Assembly: GCA_964540135.1 (NCBI GenBank)
Contig: CAZILK010000010.1
Span: forward strand, 1 to 40,981
Source: CAZCAQ01 sp964540135
GTDB taxonomy: Bacteria > Patescibacteriota > WWE3 > UBA101185 > UBA10185
Length of the DNA: 40,981 nucleotides
Direction of reading: 5' to 3'
The translations under genes were made by a program, and so were the position numbers. The notes beneath the pieces are model-generated. The model did no database searches. It was not told where the DNA came from and was given only the letters and a program-made list of their open reading frames with translations. Below, piece by piece: positions 1 through 7,277 of the stretch. The first letter of the stretch is position 1. Every line of letters starts with the position of its first letter.

Positions 1-99
1 AAAAAGAAAGAAGGAGTAAGCCTATTTGCTAAAACAGTTGGCGTTTTTGCAGTCACTACTGCTCTAACTTTAACACTTCTTTTTTTGGGACTTATCTAA
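1..99 (+). CDS. 3' end of an unidentified gene with a hydrophobic C-terminal tail (partial)
   Basis: The open frame enters from the left edge and stops at TAA (97-99), giving 32 residues. They begin with a lysine-rich stretch (KKKEG) and end in a long hydrophobic segment (about residues 9-32) that could be one membrane helix. A basic patch followed by a terminal helix would suit a tail-anchored protein or the last helix of a membrane protein. The 5' part is outside the window, so no family can be named. It is convergent with the next gene. Confidence 0.5.
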   Translation, partial: KKKEGVSLFAKTVGVFAVTTALTLTLLFLGLI

Positions 100-196
100 T
101 TTAAAAGCTTAGCGCAAACTATTGTTTAAATGTATCTTAAAGAGACTTTTTCAGGATTTAAGATCTTCATATATAAGTTAGAAGTGAAGTCTAAAG

Positions 197-874
197 TTAT
201 TTACTAAAATCAAACTCAGCTACTAGTTCAGCGCTTTTCTCAGCTTCTTTTAAATCCGTATACTTATACTGCGTAAGCTGGCATGCTGCAATCTCCTCAT
301 CTAAACTTTCCCAAGGATAATAATACTGTGTTTCATCTATCCTTAATGCCAAACACTCTGCACTTGTTAACTTCTTTGTATCATTGTTAAATTCACCGCA
401 AAATACCTTCTCAACGCCTTCAATGTCTCTATATGTATAATCCATACGATCAGCTGCTACGTAAATATGAGCATCAGGAAATTTTGCTTTGATATCAGAA
501 ACAACAGCTTTTGTAGTTGTTCCAAAACAATAACAATTCTCTGCAATTAAGATATTCGCATTCTTAGGTAAAGTAACTTCTGAAGACAACGGCAATAATC
601 TCTTTAGATAAACATGTTTTTGATTTACAAAATACTTATACTGGATAGGGATTACCCTTAATACTTTGAGCTTACCTGTTAAAAATGTACCAACGACTCC
701 TCCCCCTCGCAAAACAGGAACTACTGCATCAAAATGAATATTACTAGCATCAGTATATGAAATTATATTATTGTATAGCTTATCGAGTATCTTTCCGTAT
801 TGTTCCCATGATAACTGTACGAACTCTTCTGGGGAGTATTGTTCAATAGTTAATAAATCTTGAGTACCTGACAT
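197..874 (-). CDS. Phosphoribosyltransferase-like protein with altered PRPP loop
   Basis: 225 aa with the type I PRTase layout. Residues 48-58 (FDAVVPVLRGG) match the first strand and pyrophosphate loop. Residues 107-125 occupy the position of the PRPP-binding loop, and a PWE motif near residue 188 resembles the C-terminal signature of Gpt/Hpt-like purine PRTases. The PRPP loop is unusual: the expected acidic pair and TG of 'DD..DTG.T' are replaced by AENCYCFGTTT, so one acidic residue and a GTTT remain. It could be a purine or xanthine-type PRTase of altered specificity, or a non-catalytic relative. The gene has a predicted leaderless start: TAATAT at 881-886 (minus strand) ends 6 nt before the ATG. 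It faces the partial gene at the left edge. Confidence 0.7.
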   Translation of the reverse strand: MSGTQDLLTIEQYSPEEFVQLSWEQYGKILDKLYNNIISYTDASNIHFDAVVPVLRGGGVVGTFLTGKLKVLRVIPIQYKYFVNQKHVYLKRLLPLSSEVTLPKNANILIAENCYCFGTTTKAVVSDIKAKFPDAHIYVAADRMDYTYRDIEGVEKVFCGEFNNDTKKLTSAECLALRIDETQYYYPWESLDEEIAACQLTQYKYTDLKEAEKSAELVAEFDFSK

Positions 875-1079
875 ATTTGTATATTAACATAAACTATATA
901 GGAATTTTCTATACATACTCAGGTACGGCTGAGAGTAATTCAGCATTCCCTGTTATAAGAACTCCCTACCTCCAAAGTTCGACGATTAGTCTGCACAACA
1001 AGCAAAGTAATGCATGAATCTTTTTCCATTCTGCGCGAAACATGTCTAATGCCCATTTTCTATAAATAGTAAGTTAAAT
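875..1079. other. Gene-free interval, 205 bp
   Basis: This stretch separates two minus-strand genes. The -10 box of the downstream PRTase-like gene lies at 881-886. I see no tRNA, no convincing terminator with a U-tract, and no reading frame of note in the rest. Confidence 0.5.
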
Positions 1080-1964
1080 TTAGGAATTTAATATAGTAAT
1101 TTTATCGCCAAGATCAAGTAGTGGGTCTACTAGTTCTATGGGTAAGGGTAGAACGTCGACATAAGGTATCTCCCCCAAACAAGCACAAACAATCCAGTTA
1201 AGGCTTCCGTCCTCATCTACCCCCTTAGCATCCCAACCCGTCTGATACAATATACCGTTATTTTCGTAAGAATTAGCTCTCAATTCCGCAACTCTTACAG
1301 CACGCAAACCAAACTCAGGCTCTAGTGTGTAATAAGCTGCTTGCAAGCCAGCCGCAATGTCTACATTCCCCTCTCCTCTAAACAGCGAATTAAAAGTTTT
1401 TGCACCGCATCCATTATCTGGGGTATAAAGATAAGCTGACCACTGACGCAACGGCCTTTCATGAGCACCTACACGTATATCAAAATCCGTACACCCTCTT
1501 TTTTTATCTATATCGATGCCCTGTAGGAAGTCCTGTTCAGCCTGAAAATCCAGTTGATTATTGAATAACAACAAGGCACGCTGCTTGTGCGGACCCAAAG
1601 CTCTATCTTCAAATAAAATAAGCGAATGTTGTCTATAAGGGTCGATCTCATAACCTTCCATAGCCTCAACAACTCTGTAGATATCGTCTGCAAGTATCAT
1701 ATCCGCCCTCTTTTCTACTATCCATTTAATGAAAGATCGGGCATCTACTGATTGAGTAGGCGTCATATTTGGGTAATAAGTCTTTCTTAAGGTCACGTCG
1801 TCTGGAATCTTTGTAACAAAGTCTTGCAGACGTGTACGTCTTATATAGTAACCGAGCGTGGTTGGGTCAAGCTTATCAATGACCTCATGTAGTTCCGTTA
1901 CGATTGGCCCTCTTTCTGGCCCAGTTTCAGCTATCGGCACGATAGATTGTAGTTTTTGATCCAT
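1080..1964 (-). CDS. Hypothetical protein, 294 aa
   Basis: I do not recognise the family. The protein is soluble-looking, with no signal peptide or membrane helix. It is comparatively rich in charged and aromatic residues, with a Cys/Gly-containing segment around DNGCGAKTF (about residue 185) and a CACLGE segment near residue 262. The predicted promoter TAGCAT (1971-1976, minus strand) ends 6 nt before the ATG, matching the leaderless layout of its neighbours but with a weaker box. It lies between single-gene units, so context gives no function. Confidence 0.6.
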   Translation of the reverse strand: MDQKLQSIVPIAETGPERGPIVTELHEVIDKLDPTTLGYYIRRTRLQDFVTKIPDDVTLRKTYYPNMTPTQSVDARSFIKWIVEKRADMILADDIYRVVEAMEGYEIDPYRQHSLILFEDRALGPHKQRALLLFNNQLDFQAEQDFLQGIDIDKKRGCTDFDIRVGAHERPLRQWSAYLYTPDNGCGAKTFNSLFRGEGNVDIAAGLQAAYYTLEPEFGLRAVRVAELRANSYENNGILYQTGWDAKGVDEDGSLNWIVCACLGEIPYVDVLPLPIELVDPLLDLGDKITILNS

Positions 1965-2122
1965 GTTTAAATGCTAATGCATTTAATAAAGTAACGCCAG
2001 CCCTAGTGGAAGCACGAGTCTTGCAGCTATTTTTGGGACTTCTTCGCTGTACCTCACAGTAACGCATATTAGCCAGCGCTATAGATTATTGATTACAATT
2101 TCCAAATTGAAACACAGACCAA

Positions 2123-2731
2123 CTATCTTTCAATTATTTCCCCATTTTCACTCACACAATGAGATAGAAGATAGGCGGGGTACTCTGGGTATTCCTTAAG
2201 CATCTCGCACATGATTACACCATTACCATCTGCTACTATTTTTATCCCACCATTCTCTTTTACGGCAAAAACATACCCACCGCCTCCAGGTGCTGAAATA
2301 GGAACAACTCCACCAGTGATATATTTCCCTAAGTGCTTATGTATTACAACTTTCATATCGGTAAGATTTAAGCCTTTTGCAATTAGTGCTTGTTTTATTT
2401 TCTCAGCATCCTCATCAACGGTGCACTCTTTCTTAAAATATACCCATTCCTCACATGAGAAATCTTGGAACTTACACATGCCGAATTGCGATCCGTCTTT
2501 GTTCGAGATAACCTCCAGAGTACCTCCCTGCTTCTTGCAGTAAACTGAGGCAGGATTGGATGTATTTGCAATTTCAGGTTGTTCTTTCTCTATCTCACTC
2601 TCTGCAGTTCTCTCCTTTACCTGAACCTGGTTCCCATCCTCTTGCTCATTAATAACAGGGCTAAATAAGACAGAGACTAAGATTAAAGAGATGGCAGAGA
2701 CTAGCAAAGTAATGAGTAAGTATTTTTTCAT
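2123..2731 (-). CDS. Membrane-anchored DUF333-like secreted protein
   Basis: 202 aa. An N-terminal signal anchor (about residues 4-24) is followed by an acidic, low-complexity linker. Residues about 58-105 match the DUF333 pattern: a segment starting NPASVYCKKQGGTLE, then FGMCKF, then CEEWVYFKKEC, with several spaced cysteines. DUF333 is a small extracytoplasmic domain of unknown role found in putative haemolysin-like and lipoprotein sequences. The C-terminal 80 residues contain a glycine-rich patch (SAPGGGGYVF). Because no lipobox Cys is evident, a transmembrane anchor is more likely than a lipid anchor. The promoter is a perfect TATAAT (2738-2743, minus) exactly 6 nt from the ATG. Confidence 0.72.
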   Translation of the reverse strand: MKKYLLITLLVSAISLILVSVLFSPVINEQEDGNQVQVKERTAESEIEKEQPEIANTSNPASVYCKKQGGTLEVISNKDGSQFGMCKFQDFSCEEWVYFKKECTVDEDAEKIKQALIAKGLNLTDMKVVIHKHLGKYITGGVVPISAPGGGGYVFAVKENGGIKIVADGNGVIMCEMLKEYPEYPAYLLSHCVSENGEIIER

Positions 2732-2737
2732 ACACTA

Positions 2738-2743
2738 ATTATA
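2738..2743 (-). promoter_or_regulatory. -10 box TATAAT, 6 nt before start (leaderless)
   Basis: Reading the minus strand, TATAAT is followed by TAGTGT and then ATG of the DUF333-like gene. The spacing puts the transcription start at or next to the A of the ATG. Confidence 0.75.
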
Positions 2744-2889
2744 CTCCACCTATTTACCTCAGTTAAAGTAAATGATGACTGTTTTGCAACTTCAAAAAAT
2801 GTGATGGACTATGTCTTAATAATTCGGTATTGAGATAGGAATTAACGTGCTCCCAAGTAAAGAAAAACGCGAGGGGTTTAGATTAAGAG

Positions 2890-2895
2890 TATAAT
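2890..2895 (+). promoter_or_regulatory. -10 box TATAAT, 6 nt before start (leaderless)
   Basis: TATAAT, then TCGCAT, then ATG at 2902. There is no room for a Shine-Dalgarno sequence in the transcript. A -35 consensus is not obvious. Confidence 0.75.
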
Positions 2896-2901
2896 TCGCA
2901 T

Positions 2902-3216
2902 ATGGTATCTATCGAGTATTTACGCGACTTCAGAGTCGGACCTTTTACAATCTTTGACACCACAATTGCCTTTGCAGGAGTTCTAATCTTGTCACCTATT
3001 TTAACTTGGCTTGCATCCAAAGCTCATCTTAAAGTTCCAACAGTCACTTGGCTTTGGTTTACTATTCCCGTATCTGTTATTTTTCATGCTATTTTTAAAC
3101 AAAATACACCGCTAATGAAAATGCTCGCAAATCCAGTACAGCTAGAGTTCTACATAGCCATCGTCGTACTCGTAACTATGGTATATATGGGTGTAAGAAG
3201 AATAAGCAAAATTTAA
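2902..3216 (+). CDS. Small integral membrane protein, about three helices
   Basis: 104 aa with hydrophobic segments at about residues 18-38, 46-64 and 83-98 and a basic C-terminus (RRISKI). I do not recognise a named family. The length and layout resemble unnamed small membrane proteins common in CPR genomes. It is expressed from its own leaderless-type promoter and ends 11 nt from the convergent gene downstream. Confidence 0.65.
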   Translation: MVSIEYLRDFRVGPFTIFDTTIAFAGVLILSPILTWLASKAHLKVPTVTWLWFTIPVSVIFHAIFKQNTPLMKMLANPVQLEFYIAIVVLVTMVYMGVRRISKI

Positions 3217-3227
3217 CCTTAATAGCT

Positions 3228-4067
3228 CTACAATATTGTTAATTCGGTGAGTTTAAAATATTTAGATTCAGCGTAGCCCCACTCCATATAGCCTTGAATC
3301 TCAACCTCAAGGTTTACACTATCCATCAGTTTAACCCACAAATCTTTAGATTCAGGGATAACAATAATGCGACTGACTTCTTGAGGTAAACCACTAGCAT
3401 TGTATTCATCTAGTAGTGGCTTGGCTAGCTTCACTTGATAATCGTAATAAATATCAGGAGCAGGCCTGGTACTATTCTCAACAATCCCTTGCAAAGTCAG
3501 CTTCTTAGCACCTGAGTTATTCCCTACAGATGTTGCTAAACTAGGGCTACATTCTGCGCCATCGATTTGATTTATGCTATTAAGAACGAGGGTAGATCTT
3601 TGATACGAATCAGTTTTATCCCTGCTTAGCCACTCAGTTGGCTCGGTGCCTATTACATGAACACATTTACCCAAGAATGTTTCTAGTTTTTGATCACTAG
3701 GTAGTAAGTAGTACCCGTCTAAATCCTCTTTATCCTTTTTACTTAAGTCTGTTATTTGGTAGGAAACACCAAACAAACCAAGTCTTTGTTTTTCATCATC
3801 ACTTAATCCGCTTGTTCTGATTACTCCGGTAAGAGTTAAGGAACCGGATTGAACTGGCAAAGTTTTAGGCAATACTGTATTAACTTGCTTGCTTCTTGCT
3901 TGATTTTTCTCAATTCTCATACCAATAAGTACTGATCCTAAAATTACAGTTACACCAAATAAAATAAAAGATAAGATCTTAAGCAAGTTGTTACACGGTA
4001 GTTTAATAGGTGTGATTTGAGACAAAGGCTGGGCAGACTGAAGACTCGGTTGAACTTCATTTTCCAT
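3228..4067 (-). CDS. Membrane-anchored hypothetical protein, 279 aa
   Basis: A cytoplasmic N-terminus of about 28 residues rich in Pro/Gln/Ser is followed by one transmembrane helix (about residues 29-50, SFILFGVTVILGSVLIG) and a large extracytoplasmic region. The outer part holds two similar-looking segments, each opening with a 'LTLTGVI'/'LTLQGIV' strand and ending in a polar beta-rich region, which suggests two related OB-like or beta-barrel modules. That is an inference by eye. The promoter is an extended -10 (TGG + TAGTCT at 4074-4079, minus strand), 6 nt before the ATG. Confidence 0.6.
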   Translation of the reverse strand: MENEVQPSLQSAQPLSQITPIKLPCNNLLKILSFILFGVTVILGSVLIGMRIEKNQARSKQVNTVLPKTLPVQSGSLTLTGVIRTSGLSDDEKQRLGLFGVSYQITDLSKKDKEDLDGYYLLPSDQKLETFLGKCVHVIGTEPTEWLSRDKTDSYQRSTLVLNSINQIDGAECSPSLATSVGNNSGAKKLTLQGIVENSTRPAPDIYYDYQVKLAKPLLDEYNASGLPQEVSRIIVIPESKDLWVKLMDSVNLEVEIQGYMEWGYAESKYFKLTELTIL

Positions 4068-4211
4068 ATTTTAAGACTACCAAAATGAGATCATATTAAC
4101 AATTCGTGATTTTTTTATTATCCTTCTGTCCTATTTTGAAACAAGCTTGGAATCTCATCCATTGTCTCAAACCAAGGTGACAGTTTAAACAAAGCCTAGT
4201 ATATTAAAACT

Positions 4212-4646
4212 ATGCCTTCAGCTTTACATAAGGTCATAGTAAAAGGATGGGTTGAGAAAGATGGAAAATATTTGCTTGCGAAAAGAGCATCAACAGAAAA
4301 ACACCATGCAGGAGTTTGGTCACTGCCGGGAGGAAATATAGAAACAGATTTAGAGGATAACATCATCGAAACAACACTCCAAAGAGAAATTGAAGAAGAA
4401 GTTGGAATTAAAGTTAGCAAAAACATGAAGCTCATCTACAACAATGGTTTCATTAAAACAAGCGATGGTTCTCATGTAATCAACCTTACATTTATTTGTT
4501 ATTGGGAGTCAGGTATTGAAAAACCTCTTGAAGACACAGAAGAATTGAGGCGGTATTCACTTGAGGAGCTTGAACAACTTGCAAATAAACCTGACTTTCT
4601 TGAAACAGAAGTTTTATATCTTCAGAAGTTTCTTGAAGCTAAATAA
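4212..4646 (+). CDS. NUDIX hydrolase
   Basis: 144 aa, a typical length for a one-domain NUDIX protein. The Nudix box is visible at about residues 36-62: LPGGNIE upstream and REIEEEVGI at the catalytic helix. The spacing between the glycine and the REUxEE helix is about two residues longer than the canonical 23-residue box, and the first conserved Glu is not in register, so metal binding relies on the intact REIEEE segment. Members hydrolyse nucleoside diphosphates linked to a variable group; the substrate cannot be told here. The -10 TATATT (4200-4205) ends 6 nt before the ATG. DUF2000 and HIT genes follow on the same strand with their own promoters. Confidence 0.85.
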   Translation: MPSALHKVIVKGWVEKDGKYLLAKRASTEKHHAGVWSLPGGNIETDLEDNIIETTLQREIEEEVGIKVSKNMKLIYNNGFIKTSDGSHVINLTFICYWESGIEKPLEDTEELRRYSLEELEQLANKPDFLETEVLYLQKFLEAK

Positions 4647-4713
4647 TCTGAGAGCTATCATACATAAAGAGCCGATTATTCTAATTTTAATCACACTCTG
4701 GTAAACTCGCGTT

Positions 4714-5151
4714 ATGGACAATTTACCAGACGAAAACTCAAAGAGATTTATTGCTGTTTTAAATAAAAAGATAGAAACAGGAAAGCTTATGAATGCACTG
4801 GGGCACATGAGTGCAGGTCTTGTAGGTGGTTTTGAAAATACAGACGAACTGTGTTTCTTACAGTACACTGATAAAGACCAAGGCATACACCCAAACATAT
4901 CCCATTTCCCTTTTATAGTTTTACAAGCTGATAACTCTAATAAAATAAGAGACGTGAGGAACGAAGCAATAAAAAGAGGTATACCGTATACCGACTTTAC
5001 AAGCACTATGACGGTAGGAAGTTCCAAAGCACAGGTTGATGCTACCAAAGCAGCCGGTGAGCTTGATTTAGAATATTTTGGAATTTGCCTATTCGGTGAA
5101 ACCGAAGTATTAAAAGAAATCACTGGTAAATTCTCACTTTTCAGAGGATAG
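4714..5151 (+). CDS. DUF2000 family protein (Pth2-like fold)
   Basis: 145 aa. The N-terminal pattern (AVLNKKIETGKLMNALGHMS) followed by AGLVGG is the DUF2000 signature: a conserved LN...G...NA..H start and a short glycine turn. DUF2000 proteins share a fold with peptidyl-tRNA hydrolase 2; a catalytic role is unproven for the family. The C-terminal half contains the expected alternating strands ending in a short charged tail. The promoter is an extended -10, TGG + TAAACT (4702-4707), 6 nt before the ATG. Confidence 0.75.
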   Translation: MDNLPDENSKRFIAVLNKKIETGKLMNALGHMSAGLVGGFENTDELCFLQYTDKDQGIHPNISHFPFIVLQADNSNKIRDVRNEAIKRGIPYTDFTSTMTVGSSKAQVDATKAAGELDLEYFGICLFGETEVLKEITGKFSLFRG

Positions 5152-5196
5152 GCCTCGTTATCCAATTAAGCAATTCTAACTTAAAGTGTGTGCTGA

Positions 5197-5202
5197 TATA
5201 CT
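5197..5202 (+). promoter_or_regulatory. Extended -10 TGATATACT, 6 nt before start (leaderless)
   Basis: TG at 5194-5195, one spacer base, then TATACT (5197-5202). It is followed by ACTAAC and the ATG of the HIT-family gene at 5209. Confidence 0.72.
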
Positions 5203-5208
5203 ACTAAC

Positions 5209-5634
5209 ATGAGCGTGGACGAATTTGATCACCTCCTTATTAAAGACTACGCAAACTGGAAGGTACAGCTTTACAGTAATCAAGCATACTTAGGAAGATG
5301 TGTAATTATTTACAAAGGAGTAAAACAAGATTTATCAGAAACGTCTCAAGAAGAATTTCTTGAACTACATAAGATAGTTAACAAGCTTCACAGCGCACTG
5401 ACAAAAGCATTCTCCCCGACTAAGTTTAATTACATTTGTAATGGGCACAAAGAACCTAGCCTTCACATACATGTTTTTCCCAGATACAGCAAATCGGTAT
5501 TTTTCAATGATATTGAGTTTCGAGATATGAATTGGGGAAAGAAACCATATCCATATGATGAGGATTTTACTACTGATACTGCGCTTACGCGCCTGATAAT
5601 CAAAACAATAAAAGATAACTTAAGCATAGATTAA
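5209..5634 (+). CDS. HIT-family (histidine triad) protein
   Basis: 141 aa. The active-site region SLHIHVFPR lies at residues 84-92. In classical HIT hydrolases the motif is HxHxHxx. Here the first position is Ser84 while His86 and His88 are present, so the nucleotidyl-transfer histidine is kept but the triad is incomplete. The N-terminal YLGRCVIIYKG stretch fits the strand that lines the nucleotide pocket in Ap4A-hydrolase-like members. The likely role is hydrolysis of a dinucleoside polyphosphate or nucleotide conjugate. It overlaps no neighbour and ends 21 nt before the convergent regulator gene. Confidence 0.78.
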   Translation: MSVDEFDHLLIKDYANWKVQLYSNQAYLGRCVIIYKGVKQDLSETSQEEFLELHKIVNKLHSALTKAFSPTKFNYICNGHKEPSLHIHVFPRYSKSVFFNDIEFRDMNWGKKPYPYDEDFTTDTALTRLIIKTIKDNLSID

Positions 5635-5655
5635 CCTAGCGCTAACAATTTGAAC

Positions 5656-6684
5656 CTAAGCATTCGCCAAATATACACCGCTCTTTGGCACTGTCTTTAT
5701 CAAATTCCTTGGGACCCCAAGACTCTCTAGCTTTTTTCTTAGTCTCTCAATTGTTTTATAAACAGCATAATAAGTCACAATTTTATTGTTTTCTTCTAAA
5801 ATATCTAGTAGAGAGTCATACGAGACGGTCCTATTCACTTGCGAAATTAAATTCAGTAGTATCTTCTTTTCGTTAGACGTTAAGCCTATCAGACAGCGAT
5901 TATTGAAAAAAATCTCTCTATCTTTAACGTTAAACTTTAAGGTTTCTGAGAACAATCCTAAGCTTTGAACATACTTAATATCGACACGGTTAGACCTACT
6001 CACTGTGTCTTTTCGCATATATTTTGTCGAAGGCATGTATTTTAATTTATGCTTATTAATAGTAGTCAGAATACGCGTATTGCTAATAAACCAGTCTCTT
6101 ATTGGTCTTAGTTCTTGTGGCTCAAGCCTAAGCTCTTGTTTTTTTAAATGAGTAACAGAGTCAATTACCGCGGCGACTATATTTGTAATGTTACACCCTT
6201 CTCTAATACAGACATCTAATCTAGTAGGAATTCTGATGATAGGTGCGTTATTAGTTCCGGTTCCAAATCGTGACATGTATATCGTCAACTCAGTGAAATT
6301 ATCTTTTCCAAAAATAGCCTCTAAATCTTTTGCAAAATCAACCATAAATAACTTAAGCTTCTCCTCATCAAATCGTTTCACAATGCTAGTTCCGTATGTC
6401 TTGTCAATCTCACGGATTAGCGTCTCTAGACTTTTAGGATGAAGATCTAAGAAGTTTTTATGCCTAGAGCTAGCTGAGGCAGCTTTCAGCTCTTGCAGTA
6501 AATTTGGGAAGTTGTGGTAGTCAAGCTTCGGAATTATTACACCAAATGGATGAAGTCTATTCCTTTCAGTAAAGGGCAAAACGTTCATATTTAAAGCCTT
6601 AAGTCTCCCTGTTTCTTGGCTCAATATAGCAGCAAGCAATGCTTGCGCCTCAACCATGCTTGAATATATAACTTTAACTTCCAT
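5656..6684 (-). CDS. Transcriptional regulator with C-terminal OmpR/PhoB-type winged helix
   Basis: 342 aa. The last 92 residues (251-342) have the layout of a Trans_reg_C domain: a beta-hairpin (REIFFNNRCLIGLT), helix (SNEKKILLNLISQ), recognition region (YYAVYKTIERLRKKLESLG) and a wing ending in KTVPKSGVYLA. The N-terminal 240 residues do not look like a receiver domain and I do not recognise them; they may be a ligand-sensing or oligomerisation module. The promoter is strong: TTGACA (6713-6718) and TATACT (6691-6696) with a 16-nt spacer on the minus strand, and the -10 ends 6 nt before the ATG. A 9-bp inverted repeat overlaps the -35, which suggests autoregulation. Confidence 0.72.
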   Translation of the reverse strand: MEVKVIYSSMVEAQALLAAILSQETGRLKALNMNVLPFTERNRLHPFGVIIPKLDYHNFPNLLQELKAASASSRHKNFLDLHPKSLETLIREIDKTYGTSIVKRFDEEKLKLFMVDFAKDLEAIFGKDNFTELTIYMSRFGTGTNNAPIIRIPTRLDVCIREGCNITNIVAAVIDSVTHLKKQELRLEPQELRPIRDWFISNTRILTTINKHKLKYMPSTKYMRKDTVSRSNRVDIKYVQSLGLFSETLKFNVKDREIFFNNRCLIGLTSNEKKILLNLISQVNRTVSYDSLLDILEENNKIVTYYAVYKTIERLRKKLESLGVPRNLIKTVPKSGVYLANA

Positions 6685-6690
6685 AGCGGC

Positions 6691-6718
6691 AGTATAAGAC
6701 AGGTTGTCTAAATGTCAA
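6691..6718 (-). promoter_or_regulatory. Promoter of the winged-helix regulator (TTGACA-16-TATACT)
   Basis: On the minus strand the -35 is a perfect TTGACA (6713-6718) and the -10 is TATACT (6691-6696), with 6 nt to the ATG. This is the best -35 in the window, where most promoters lack one. Confidence 0.78.
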
Positions 6719-6739
6719 AAGCCGTGTCAAGACATTTAG
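6708..6739. promoter_or_regulatory. Inverted repeat CTAAATGTC-N14-GACATTTAG, probable operator
   Basis: Perfect 9-bp arms at 6708-6716 and 6731-6739. An extra TGTC at 6705-6708 and a TGTC/GACA pair around 6725-6734 give several related half-sites. The left arm covers the regulator's -35. The repeat sits in the 83-bp divergent gap between the winged-helix gene and a nucleotidylyltransferase-like gene, the usual place for an operator controlling both. Confidence 0.65.
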
Positions 6740-6767
6740 AACATGTGATTTATTATGAAATTCCGAA

Positions 6768-7235
6768 ATGACTAAATTAAAAACAAAGCGAGAGCTAAAA
6801 ACTATAATCAGGAGGGCAAAAGAAGATGGAAAATCGGTAGGTCTTGTAACCGGTTCTTTTACACAAATTGTGAGAAACCACGAGATCTTGTTTAACTTTG
6901 CAAAAGCCCACGCCGATATCCTTATCGTATGCTCAGGCAACGATAAAGTCGTTTGTTCGATAAAAAAACGTAATTTTCCACCATTTGAGGAGCGTATAGC
7001 AAAGCTCGAAAAGCTTAAGACTATAGATTACCTCTATGAAATTCGATGTATAAATACTACTGAGTTAGAACCTGTTACAGCAGTTTATAGGAAATTAATT
7101 TCAGACTTAACACCTGACTTTATTTTTACGAATGGTCCGCATGATAAATATATAAACGATAAGAAACGCGCAGCGGATGGTACGGATACTAAGATAGTAG
7201 ATAGAAGTTCACCTGTTTTAAAACCAAGCATCTAG
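6768..7235 (+). CDS. Cytidylyltransferase-like (HIGH superfamily) protein with degenerate active site
   Basis: 155 aa. The first strand and loop, GLVTGSF (residues 25-31), and the following alpha helix with ADILIVCSGND correspond to the opening of RfaE/TagD-type nucleotidylyltransferases. A later ERIAKLEKL helix and FIFTNGPHDKYI strand fit the rest of that fold. The catalytic HxGH is replaced by VRNH (35-38): only the last His remains. It may therefore bind a nucleotide without ordinary transferase chemistry, or use altered chemistry. It is divergent from the winged-helix regulator and may share its operator. A -10-like TATTAT lies 11 nt before the ATG, so the transcript probably has a short leader. 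Confidence 0.62.
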   Translation: MTKLKTKRELKTIIRRAKEDGKSVGLVTGSFTQIVRNHEILFNFAKAHADILIVCSGNDKVVCSIKKRNFPPFEERIAKLEKLKTIDYLYEIRCINTTELEPVTAVYRKLISDLTPDFIFTNGPHDKYINDKKRAADGTDTKIVDRSSPVLKPSI

Positions 7236-7277
7236 CTACTTAACAAGTTATTAATCTCCCGCGTAGTAAGGCTAGCG

